Part shown: positions 1 to 7,473 of the stretch, one piece after another
How positions within the stretch are numbered: position 1 is the stretch's first letter
How the letters are laid out: every line of letters begins with the position of its first letter
Source: Nitrospirota bacterium
GTDB taxonomy: Bacteria > Nitrospirota > Thermodesulfovibrionia > Thermodesulfovibrionales > Dissulfurispiraceae
DNA: 8,140 nt
Assembly: GCA_016212685.1 (NCBI GenBank)
Contig: JACREW010000105.1
Span: 1-8,140 of the forward strand
Direction of reading: 5' to 3'
Position numbers and translations under genes: made by a program
The notes under the pieces: generated by a model
What the model saw: the letters and a program-made list of their open reading frames with translations, nothing else
The model's database searches: none
Told to the model about the DNA's origin: nothing

Positions 1-1
1 A

Positions 2-709
2 ATATCAGATCATAGGATTAAAGAATTCGCAGAGGATATGCCGGAAAGATACCTGATTTCAAATACGATCGATGCGATAAGGACGGACTACACGTTAGCG
101 GCGGAAGCGGAAGCAAAGCCTATAATCTCCATATCGGAAAGGACCGACGGCACGGCAGAATTAACGATAATAGCAGTCGATATGCCGGGTCTTTTTTCAA
201 GGATAGTCGGAGCAATCGGGTTCAGGGGATTGAATGTGCTGCGCGCAAGGCTCTATACGGGAAAGAGCGGTCTTGTGATCGATAAGATCCTTGTGTCCAA
301 CTGGAAAGCGATGTGGTGGCAAGGAATGGAGGAGCAGATAAAGCAAGACATAAAACAGGCTATAGGCGATGGGCAAGAGGCGGCGGGGGAAAAAAATTAC
401 AGCCCATTGCCTATAGCCTCTTGCCCTGCGCCTTCTTTAAAAAGATTTGAGAGCCTTATCGAAATAGACAATGAAACTTCAGACAAATATACAATACTGG
501 AATTGCTTTCCCCCGATAGGCTCGGATTATTGTATGATATATCTACGCAGTTTTGCGGCTATGATGTCGATATAATATCGGCTGTTATCAACACGGAAGA
601 TAACGTTGCGCAAGACGTATTCTATCTTCAATACAACAACGGCAAACTTAATGCAGAGATTATAATGAATATCTTGAATGCAGCAGGGAGCGTTATTGCA
701 GAACAGTAA
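2..709 (+). CDS. glnD: GlnD, PII uridylyltransferase/uridylyl-removing enzyme, C-terminal part (5' end outside window)
   Basis: The frame is open from the first codon at position 2, so this is the 3' part of a longer gene; the ATG at 38 is internal. GlnD senses glutamine and adds or removes UMP on PII signalling proteins in the cytoplasm. The catalytic nucleotidyltransferase and HD domains lie upstream and are not visible. What is seen is the usual C-terminal part: a PERYLIS stretch typical of the region just before the ACT domains (about 38-64), a first ACT domain (about 158-307, with DMPGLFSRI and GFRGLNVLRARL), and a second ACT domain (about 488-652, with SPDRLGLLYDIS and DVFYLQYNNGKL). 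ACT domains in this family bind glutamine. The linker between the two ACT domains is unusual because it contains a heptamer-repeat hairpin, described separately. The stop lies one base before the tamB ATG, so the two are probably translationally coupled. Confidence 0.9.
   Translation: MSDHRIKEFAEDMPERYLISNTIDAIRTDYTLAAEAEAKPIISISERTDGTAELTIIAVDMPGLFSRIVGAIGFRGLNVLRARLYTGKSGLVIDKILVSNWKAMWWQGMEEQIKQDIKQAIGDGQEAAGEKNYSPLPIASCPAPSLKRFESLIEIDNETSDKYTILELLSPDRLGLLYDISTQFCGYDVDIISAVINTEDNVAQDVFYLQYNNGKLNAEIIMNILNAAGSVIAEQ
357..426. repeat. Heptamer-repeat hairpin inside glnD linker
   Basis: The left arm at 357-374 is an 18-bp sequence whose reverse complement recurs at 402-419 with one difference, which would be a G-U pair in RNA. 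The left side is a run of 7-nt units beginning GGC (GGCTATA, GGCGATG, GGCAAGA, GGCGGCG). The right side carries the complementary units (ATTGCCT, ATAGCCT, CTTGCCC). A second 10-bp match in a shifted register pairs 371-380 with 417-426. The element is read through in frame and encodes a Gly/Ala/Pro-rich linker of about 25 residues between the two GlnD ACT domains. Confidence 0.85.
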
Positions 710-710
710 C

Positions 711-3700
711 ATGAAAAAAAGAGTTATCTACATAATAGTTTTGACGCTCTTCCTGGGCATGTTTTTTTATGCATTACGCGGACCGGATATCTCCAATGCC
801 CTCAAAAAGCTGATATTGCCCGAACTGGAGCTGGCAACAGGCAAAAAATTTATCGCGCAGAAAATATACGTTAATTTACTCCCCTTTTTTATAGAAATGA
901 AACATGTTAAGGCATTCGATGAAAACGGAAATAGAATACTCACTGCCGAAAGGGTAAAAGGCTACATAGGGCTTTCCGGTTTGCTTAGAAAAGAGGTCGT
1001 TATTAAGCGCCTTGCGATCAAAGAGCTTGAATTGCATTCAAACAGAGAAAAAATAGAGGAGATTGCGCAGAGCATAAAAAAGTATCTGTCGGAAGAATCG
1101 AAAATTCCGTTCAAGGTGATCATAAAATCAATTGATATAGCATATGCAGATATATCAATTCAATATAGCCGGCCGAGACCCGATGCGATATCAATAGAAG
1201 ACATGAATGCCGAGATAGTTTTATCCGATACGCCGAGGTTTCGTATATCTTCAAAGGGAATAAAATTCATTAAGGAGGGATTCCCAGAGCTTTCAGGAAG
1301 CATGGAGAGTTATTTCTTTTTAAAAGGGAATCGGATAGATTTCAAGACATTAAAACTTATTTCTCATGGCTCGGAAATAAAGGCATCGGGAGCGTTCGAT
1401 ATGGATAAACCAAGCGGTGAATTCAAAATCGAGACAGACCTGTTTGCCGCGTCCGTGAAAAAACTATTCGATCTTAAAAATAAAGGGGATGGAAAGATTT
1501 CAGCTCAAGGATCGATAAAATTCGACGGGTTGAAATCATACGATAAGATAGTAGTCGATCTTAAGCTCAAAGGAGATATGTATCTTGAAACGCTGATGGA
1601 ATTACTGAGGGTGGAGGAAAGATTAGAGGGGCGACTGAGTTTCGATGGAGAACTAAAGGGGAACCTCAATAACCTGCGGGGCAGGGCAAAGGCCGGCCTC
1701 GACAACGGCAACCTTTTTGATGTGGATGTGGACAGGCTTACGTGCAATGTGTCGTATCAGAACGGAACGATGAAGTTTGCAGACGGCGATGCCCGTCTTT
1801 ATAAGGGAACCGCCGGTGTCGAGGCGATGATAAAGCTTCCTGACGTAAATTATTACAGTTTTAAGGTTAAGGCTATGGATGTGAGCAGCAAAGGGGTATT
1901 TAAATTAATAGATTGGGATCCCGGCATCCCTGAGGGAAAGGTTAACGGAGAGATCGCATCATCAGGAAGCGAATTCAATCCCTACGGAACCTTCCATTAC
2001 ACCACCCCCCCTTCTTCACCCCTTAGTAAGAGGGAGAAAAGGGGGGGTGACATCCTCGACAGAGTGAAGGAGATCAAGGGCGAATTCACTATGAAGAATG
2101 ATATTGTATATTTCCCGGGGATGCAAATTTCCACCGATAAATCACAAGCCTCTACAAAGGGGAGCGTCGATTCGGTCAAGAGTATGTTGAATTTTACAGG
2201 CTCCGGAACAACCGCTGACATAAACGAATTTTCTTCTCCATATTTCACCGCGTTATCCGGCTCCGGAAACTTCAACTTTTCGATATCCGGAACCTTTAGA
2301 GACCCTGTATTAGGATTGAGCCTTGCATCAGCCGACATGTCGTTTTCCACCATGGAATTGGGAATTCCGTATGCGCTGAAGCAAAGGGTATTAAATTTTC
2401 ATTCTGCAGAAGGGACTTTAACATACAGGAAAAATCTCCTTTCAGTCGTAAATTTTACAGCCCGTTCTTTGAAGGAAACATACAAGGCATCGGGCAGTGT
2501 TTATTTTAAAAAGGCCCGTTCCCTGTTCGATCTAACCGAGCCGGATTACGATCTGACCATATCGGCTCAAAACATAGACGCAGATGCCCTTTCCGCCACG
2601 TTTCACGGGAGCCCGCAATTTACTGGAATTTTGCATGCGGATTTCAAACTGTACGGAAAACCGGAAGATATAAGGGCATTCGGAGAAGTCCGCGCCAAAA
2701 ACCTCTCCCTCTATGGAAAGTATTCGGCCGATGATGCGGATGGAAAGGTGTCATACGCTAAGAAGTCATTTTCGTCCGATAATCTAAAGATTAAAAAGGG
2801 ATCGTCGCTGCTTAATGTAAGCGGAACGCTCGGCATGGACAAGAGGTTTTCTTTTGCGGCAACCGGGCACCGCATAAAAATCGGCGATATTCTGCCTGAA
2901 AAGTTCAAACCGGAGAATGCCCGGACAAAAATTATAGAAAACCTTCTTTTAACGGACGCCAAAATCAAAGGAGAAGGCACATTCGAAAATCCTGTCATAG
3001 AGATAAAAAGCGGCATAAATGGAGGAACTTATAAAGGCTATTCCATAGGCAAAGGCTTTATCAACGGGAAGCTCAGCAACAAACATGTAGACTTAACCGC
3101 CGGACTTTTAGACGGCAAGATGAACATGAAAGGCAGCGCTGACCTTGCCGGTACAGTGCCGTGGTCCGCTACAATCGAACTTCAACCTGCGCGATATGAT
3201 TTTATCATTGCAGGCATTCTTAAAGATACCCCTGATGATTTATTGCTTAATTTAACCGGCAAAGTCAAGGCATACGGGGATAAGGACCATATCAGCGCAA
3301 TCGCAACAATAAGCAGAGCGCATCTGTATCTTTACGGCATCGGTTTTACAAACAACGCGGACGTTACGGCCAAAATCGAGAATGGTAAACTTTCCATAGG
3401 TTCGTTGTCCATGAAGAGCGAAGCGGCTGAGTTTAAATTAAGCGGGGGCTTGCATATAGGCAAAAGTTATGATCTCCTCCTTGAAGGGTCATCATCCCTT
3501 GCTCCTCTTAAGGCTATATCCAAAACAATAGACCTGGTGCGCGGAGACGCATCCTTCGTCTTTTCGGTAACAGGGGATTGGGAGAAACCGAGGATAAACG
3601 GCGGCATGGATGTCGCAAGCGGCGCCCTTGGTTTTAAAGATATTAATCACCGCCTCACTTCTCTGTCGGCTTATATCTATGTGGATGAGGATAGAGTTGT

Positions 3701-4739
3701 TATTGAACGGGCGGCAGGGAAATTATCGGGCGGAGATGTGTATATTTTGGGGACAGCGTATTTGCAAAGATTTTCGGTAAATAGGTTTTTCCTCGAAGCA
3801 GGACTTAACGGAATAACAGCCTCGGTTTCAAAGGATTTTTGGGTAAGTTTTGACGGGAACTTATACTATCGGGGCACTATGGAGTCGCAGACATTGCTCG
3901 GCGACATCTCTGTGAAAAGGGCAAAATACACGGAGAGAATAGAATGGAAAAGCTGGCTGCTCAAGGCGCGGCCAAAGGAAAAGCCGAAGATAGACACTAC
4001 AAAGCTCGACAAGACCAATCTCAATATAAAAGTTTCAGGGAGTAATCTCACGGTAGACAATAATGTCGCGAGGGCATCGCTTAAGATGGACATACTTCTG
4101 AAAGGCACTGTAGGACAGCCTATAATTTTAGGCAAAGTGGATACACGGGAAGGAGTAGTATATTTCAGGAATAATGAGTTCAAGGCGTTGAAGGCAAGCG
4201 TGGATTTCTCGAATCCGAACCGGATAAATCCTTATTTCGATATCGTTGCTGAAACGAGGGTAAAGAATTACAATATACGGCTCAGCCTGAACGGCTATGT
4301 AGAGCAATTCAACCTCGCGCTCTCGTCCGATCCCGTATTGAACGAAACGGATATTTTCAGTCTCCTTACAGTAGGACAGATCGGAAAGCACTTAAAAGGA
4401 CTGGAAGGAGGCATCGGAGCAGGAGAGGCAACGTCTTTTATTACAGGTAAACTTCAGGACGTATTTGAAGAGAGACTGAAGACTATTACCGGCATAGATC
4501 GCATTCAGGTGGATCCATATGTCTCTAAGACCACAGGGACCGTCACTCCCCGTGTAACCATAGCGAAGAGGCTGATGGGAGACAAGCTTTATGTGACATA
4601 CAGCACTTCCGTAGCTACCGGCGAGGAACAGATATTGAAATTGGAATATGCTTTAGGGAAAAATACGTCCCTTATCGGGGTAAGGGATGAGAGAGGCGGC
4701 ATTGGTGGGGACATCAAGTTCAGGTTCGGATTCAAATAG
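711..4739 (+). CDS. tamB: TamB-like translocation and assembly module protein (AsmA/DUF490 superfamily)
   Basis: This encodes a 1342-residue protein, close in size to proteobacterial TamB. Residues 1-23 form a basic start (MKKR) and one hydrophobic helix (about 5-22), as expected for an inner-membrane anchor with a periplasmic body. The N-terminal part (about 24-130) looks AsmA-like (TGKKFIAQKIYVNLLPF). The long middle is a series of alternating beta-strand repeats (such as LSGSMESYFFLKGN and GKVNGEIASSGSEF) typical of bridge-like lipid-transfer proteins. The C-terminal DUF490 region has recognisable signatures: INGGMDVASG near 962, NPYFDIVAETRVKNYNIRL, and ALSSDPVLNETDIFSLL with SSDP at 1205-1208. 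It ends in amphipathic strands (IKFRFGFK). TamB partners an Omp85 protein and supports outer-membrane protein assembly and phospholipid transport. ATG 711 is preferred over ATG 678 because it starts directly at the MKKR anchor, one base after the glnD stop. No strong ribosome-binding site is seen, which fits coupled translation. A palindromic insert lies at residues 431-447. Confidence 0.9.
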   Translation: MKKRVIYIIVLTLFLGMFFYALRGPDISNALKKLILPELELATGKKFIAQKIYVNLLPFFIEMKHVKAFDENGNRILTAERVKGYIGLSGLLRKEVVIKRLAIKELELHSNREKIEEIAQSIKKYLSEESKIPFKVIIKSIDIAYADISIQYSRPRPDAISIEDMNAEIVLSDTPRFRISSKGIKFIKEGFPELSGSMESYFFLKGNRIDFKTLKLISHGSEIKASGAFDMDKPSGEFKIETDLFAASVKKLFDLKNKGDGKISAQGSIKFDGLKSYDKIVVDLKLKGDMYLETLMELLRVEERLEGRLSFDGELKGNLNNLRGRAKAGLDNGNLFDVDVDRLTCNVSYQNGTMKFADGDARLYKGTAGVEAMIKLPDVNYYSFKVKAMDVSSKGVFKLIDWDPGIPEGKVNGEIASSGSEFNPYGTFHYTTPPSSPLSKREKRGGDILDRVKEIKGEFTMKNDIVYFPGMQISTDKSQASTKGSVDSVKSMLNFTGSGTTADINEFSSPYFTALSGSGNFNFSISGTFRDPVLGLSLASADMSFSTMELGIPYALKQRVLNFHSAEGTLTYRKNLLSVVNFTARSLKETYKASGSVYFKKARSLFDLTEPDYDLTISAQNIDADALSATFHGSPQFTGILHADFKLYGKPEDIRAFGEVRAKNLSLYGKYSADDADGKVSYAKKSFSSDNLKIKKGSSLLNVSGTLGMDKRFSFAATGHRIKIGDILPEKFKPENARTKIIENLLLTDAKIKGEGTFENPVIEIKSGINGGTYKGYSIGKGFINGKLSNKHVDLTAGLLDGKMNMKGSADLAGTVPWSATIELQPARYDFIIAGILKDTPDDLLLNLTGKVKAYGDKDHISAIATISRAHLYLYGIGFTNNADVTAKIENGKLSIGSLSMKSEAAEFKLSGGLHIGKSYDLLLEGSSSLAPLKAISKTIDLVRGDASFVFSVTGDWEKPRINGGMDVASGALGFKDINHRLTSLSAYIYVDEDRVVIERAAGKLSGGDVYILGTAYLQRFSVNRFFLEAGLNGITASVSKDFWVSFDGNLYYRGTMESQTLLGDISVKRAKYTERIEWKSWLLKARPKEKPKIDTTKLDKTNLNIKVSGSNLTVDNNVARASLKMDILLKGTVGQPIILGKVDTREGVVYFRNNEFKALKASVDFSNPNRINPYFDIVAETRVKNYNIRLSLNGYVEQFNLALSSDPVLNETDIFSLLTVGQIGKHLKGLEGGIGAGEATSFITGKLQDVFEERLKTITGIDRIQVDPYVSKTTGTVTPRVTIAKRLMGDKLYVTYSTSVATGEEQILKLEYALGKNTSLIGVRDERGGIGGDIKFRFGFK
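2003..2049. repeat. C7/G7-capped palindromic insert within tamB
   Basis: This is a 47-bp imperfect palindrome with 11-bp perfect outer arms (2003-2013 and 2039-2049), each carrying a run of seven C or seven G, and a centre near 2026 (CTTAGTAAG). It is translated in frame as TTPPSSPLSKREKRGGD (tamB residues 431-447). The composition, Pro/Ser-rich then strongly basic, differs from the surrounding beta-strand repeats. It resembles the in-frame palindromic elements known from other bacteria, such as the Rickettsia palindromic elements, in behaviour and not in sequence. The insert keeps the frame and contains no stop. Confidence 0.8.
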
Positions 4740-7473
4740 ACAGGCAAAAGGCAATAGGCAAAAGGCGATAGACTTTAGTTTAATGGCATTTTCATTTTGT
4801 CTTTTAGCCCTGAGTCTTGAACCTTTAGTCTTTAGCCTTGAGCCTTTTGCCGCTAATCTTGAGCCTTCAGTCTTTAACCTTCAGTCTATAGAAAAAATAG
4901 AGGTTTCAGGTCTCTATTCTATTTCCGAAGAAGAACTCCTTTATTTGCTGGATACCCGGAAAGGAGAAGCGCCGGATAAGAGTAAGATAAGGAACGGCCT
5001 GAAAAGGGCATTCTTGAAAGGCATATTCGACGATATCGTTGTTGAGAGCCCTGACAATACTTATACAAGACTTAAAATAACGGTCAAAGAAAAAGATATT
5101 GTGGATTCTATAAAAATTATCGGGAGTGATCATTTCTCATCAAAATTCATAAAAAAACAATTCGGCATAGACGAGGGAGAAAGATTAAGCAGTATGAAAA
5201 TAAGAAATGCCGTCGAATCCCTGAAAGGAGAGATGAGAAAAAGGGGATTTAGCGGCGCCGATGTGACGCATAAGTTAAGTCACAAAAAAGGGAATAAGGC
5301 GGATATCGAAATCCACATTATAGAAGGAAAGCCGGAAATTATAAAAAAGATAAACATTATGGAACCAGAGAGTATCGTAAAAACTTACATGAGGCTTTCA
5401 GAAGGCGATATCTTTGACCGCTCGGAGATCGAAAAAACTGCAAAAAAAGCGAAAGATGACTTTAAGAAGCAAGGATATATAGGAACGGATATTAGGCATT
5501 CGTACGTCAACGGAATACTCGACATAACGTTCGATAAAGGTAAAAAACTCGATATTTCATTCGACGGCAATACTGCCGTGCCCTCAAAGATATTGATGAA
5601 GGAGATGCCGTTTTTTGAGGTAGACGGATTTAATGACGATCTATTGGAAGAGACTACAGCCCGAATAATAACGCTATACCATCGATATGGTTACCCGTTT
5701 GCCCAGGTCGCTCCGGTAATAACTGCTGCCGGGGATGAAATCAAAGCGGTTTTTTTCATATTCGAAGGCAACAGGTATTCGGTGCATTCGATTGTGTTTG
5801 AAGACATATCTGATATGCCACAGGAACGACTAAAGGAAATTTTGACGCTGAAAACGGGCGGTTATTATAATCCCGATGTATTGGGATCGGATGTGGAGAC
5901 GATAACGGAGTTTTACAATGCCCTCGGGTATCTGTACGTTGAAGTTCAGGAACCGGAGATAAGAATGACAGACAATAAGGTCGAGCTAAAATTTTCCATA
6001 AAAGAGGGACATCAGGTTACATTGTCCAATATTTCCATAAAGAATAACGTCAGTATCACGGAGGATGAAATTTTAAAAATTATTTCGCTGCAATACGGCA
6101 AGCCGTATAACGAAGTGGATATATCCGATGCGCGGAGGAGATTGTTAGACGCCTATAATAAACGCGGCTTTTTAGACGCCGTGATTAATGTAGAAAGGGA
6201 AATATCCGGCACATCCGCGCGGGTAATATTCAATATTCATGAAGGGGATGTTACGCTATTCGGTAAGGCTGTCGTCGTGGGCAACGAGCAAACGAAGCGC
6301 CATATTATAACGAGGGAACTTTTGCATAAAGAGGATCAGCCCTTGAATTACAGTCTCGCGCTTCAGGAAAGGCATCGGTTATACCGGCTGGGACTATTTA
6401 CGGACGCAGACGTAAAACTATCCGATAGACAAGATGATAAAAGGGATATCCTCTATAGGTTGAAAGAGGCTGACGCCGGGGCAGTGGAATTCGGTTTCGG
6501 TTATGGGGAGTATGAGCAGTATCGGGGTTTTTTCGACATCAGTTACAAAAACCTTTTCGGCATGCATAAGCAGGCGTCGTTCAGGACCGAGTTGAGCACC
6601 CTGGAGCAACGGTATATGCTCTCATATTACGAACCGTGGTTCATGGAAAGAGACCTCGCGTTTAAGGCGCTGCTTCTCCATGAGGCCAGAAAAGAAAAGA
6701 GCATAGATAAAAACGAAACGCGGTATAAACTAAGAAGAGATACCGCAAGCGCCGGAATCGAAAAAAAACTCAGCGAAACGGTTAAGGCCGAGCTTTATTA
6801 TGATTTCTCCGTCGTAAAAACCACCGATGTGAAGCCCGACATCGTTCTCAGCAAAGAAGATATAGGCACACTTATAATAAGCGGCCTGCGTCCCGGATTG
6901 ATTTATGATACGAGGGACAACCCCTTCGATCCCAGAAGCGGACTGCTCGCCGGCCTGTCTTTTAAGGCAGCCTCTGCTGCCCTCTTTTCAGAAACAGATT
7001 TTACTAAAATGCTTCTATACGTAAACAAGTACCAAAGCTTGAGCAAAAGAATAGTCTTTGCTGTGTCGCTCAGGGGAGGCGCTGCAAAGGGTTTTGGGAG
7101 CACGAAGGATCTGCCCATCGTAGAGAGATTCTTTTTGGGCGGCAGAACAACGGTGAGGGGCTACGAACAGGATACGCTCGGCCCTAAAGGAACCGACGGA
7201 ACGCCAACAGGCGGGAATGCGTTCGCTATGGGCAACCTTGAAATCAGAACCGATGTAGGGAAAGGGATAGGTCTTGTTGCCTTTCTCGATGGCGGAAATG
7301 TTTGGAAAAAAATCGAAAATGCCGATATAACTGATATTAAATACACTGCCGGCATGGGATTGAGATACAATACCCCTGTAGGGCCTTTTAGACTGGATTA
7401 TGGACTGAAATTAGACAGAGAAAAAGGGGAGAGTAAGAGTGAGATACATTTCAGCATCGGACATGCGTTTTAA
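4687..7473 (+). CDS. bamA: BamA/Omp85 outer-membrane assembly factor with about seven POTRA domains
   Basis: This encodes the Omp85-family barrel that inserts beta-barrel proteins into the outer membrane. Numbered from the ATG at 4687 (928 aa), a repeat-derived leader (about 20-67) is followed by POTRA-like units at about 67-136, 137-217, 218-286, 287-363, 364-442, 443-521 and 522-597. Each has the pattern of a first strand, two helices and last strands, often with a G-[FY] element (RGFSGADV, RYGYPFAQV, ALGYLYVEV, KRGFLDAVI, RLGLFTDADV). The barrel spans about 598-928. It contains RPGLIYDTRDNPFDPRSG, the conserved lid-loop motif VRGY (823-826) and a C-terminal Phe in EIHFSIGHAF, matching the beta-signal. 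The start is uncertain. ATG 4687 overlaps tamB by 53 bp. TTG 4702 and GTG 4705 follow an AGAGG. ATG 4783 gives 896 aa with no ribosome-binding site and no basic n-region. A start upstream of 4783 keeps the basic residues before the hydrophobic core. BamA is favoured over TamA because of the POTRA number, although tamB is adjacent. Confidence 0.92.
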   Translation: MREAALVGTSSSGSDSNRQAKGNRQKAIDFSLMAFSFCLLALSLEPLVFSLEPFAANLEPSVFNLQSIEKIEVSGLYSISEEELLYLLDTRKGEAPDKSKIRNGLKRAFLKGIFDDIVVESPDNTYTRLKITVKEKDIVDSIKIIGSDHFSSKFIKKQFGIDEGERLSSMKIRNAVESLKGEMRKRGFSGADVTHKLSHKKGNKADIEIHIIEGKPEIIKKINIMEPESIVKTYMRLSEGDIFDRSEIEKTAKKAKDDFKKQGYIGTDIRHSYVNGILDITFDKGKKLDISFDGNTAVPSKILMKEMPFFEVDGFNDDLLEETTARIITLYHRYGYPFAQVAPVITAAGDEIKAVFFIFEGNRYSVHSIVFEDISDMPQERLKEILTLKTGGYYNPDVLGSDVETITEFYNALGYLYVEVQEPEIRMTDNKVELKFSIKEGHQVTLSNISIKNNVSITEDEILKIISLQYGKPYNEVDISDARRRLLDAYNKRGFLDAVINVEREISGTSARVIFNIHEGDVTLFGKAVVVGNEQTKRHIITRELLHKEDQPLNYSLALQERHRLYRLGLFTDADVKLSDRQDDKRDILYRLKEADAGAVEFGFGYGEYEQYRGFFDISYKNLFGMHKQASFRTELSTLEQRYMLSYYEPWFMERDLAFKALLLHEARKEKSIDKNETRYKLRRDTASAGIEKKLSETVKAELYYDFSVVKTTDVKPDIVLSKEDIGTLIISGLRPGLIYDTRDNPFDPRSGLLAGLSFKAASAALFSETDFTKMLLYVNKYQSLSKRIVFAVSLRGGAAKGFGSTKDLPIVERFFLGGRTTVRGYEQDTLGPKGTDGTPTGGNAFAMGNLEIRTDVGKGIGLVAFLDGGNVWKKIENADITDIKYTAGMGLRYNTPVGPFRLDYGLKLDREKGESKSEIHFSIGHAF
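4736..4891. repeat. Heptamer-repeat palindrome at tamB/bamA junction, encoding the BamA leader
   Basis: A 7-nt period runs through about 22 consecutive units. The left side has GGCAAAA, GGCAATA, GGCAAAA, GGCGATA (4743-4770). The right side has complementary pyrimidine-rich units such as CTTTAGC, CTTGAGC and CTTTTGC. The 10-mer GGCAAAAGGC (4743-4752 and again 4757-4766) is an exact reverse complement of 4842-4851, so a large hairpin is possible. The tamB stop codon (4737-4739) lies in the first unit. Read in the bamA frame, three heptamers make 21 nt, giving a 7-residue peptide repeat with LEP at residues 44, 51 and 58 and LQS at 65. Confidence 0.88.
7426..7433 (+). promoter_or_regulatory. Ribosome-binding site for the surA-like gene (GTG 7439 start)
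   Basis: The purine-rich GGGGAGAG lies inside the 3' end of bamA, about 5-7 nt before the GTG at 7439. It is the best-spaced Shine-Dalgarno match for the longest version of the downstream frame and is the reason that start is listed. A competing site, AGGAAG at 7493-7498, lies within the heptamer repeat and would serve the in-frame GTG at 7505. Confidence 0.5.

Noticed and set aside
678..710. Upstream ATG at 678 as the tamB start
   Set aside because: It adds 11 polar residues before the MKKR membrane anchor, overlaps glnD by 32 bp and has no ribosome-binding site. ATG 711 sits directly after the glnD stop.
1130..1160. Inverted repeat with 10-bp perfect arms in tamB
   Set aside because: The arms are AT-rich and encode an ordinary SIDIAYADISI strand. 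There is no 7-nt period, no frame or composition change, and chance in AT-rich coding sequence is plausible.
4736..4891. CRISPR array or intrinsic terminator at the tamB/bamA junction
   Set aside because: The period is 7 nt with no spacers, which excludes CRISPR. The hairpin has no U-tract typical of a terminator and is translated as part of bamA in the preferred reading.
1505..7370. Many minus-strand open frames of 60-118 codons
   Set aside because: They lie opposite well-supported genes, show low-complexity or unrecognisable peptides, and lack ribosome-binding sites; they are shadows of the coding strand.
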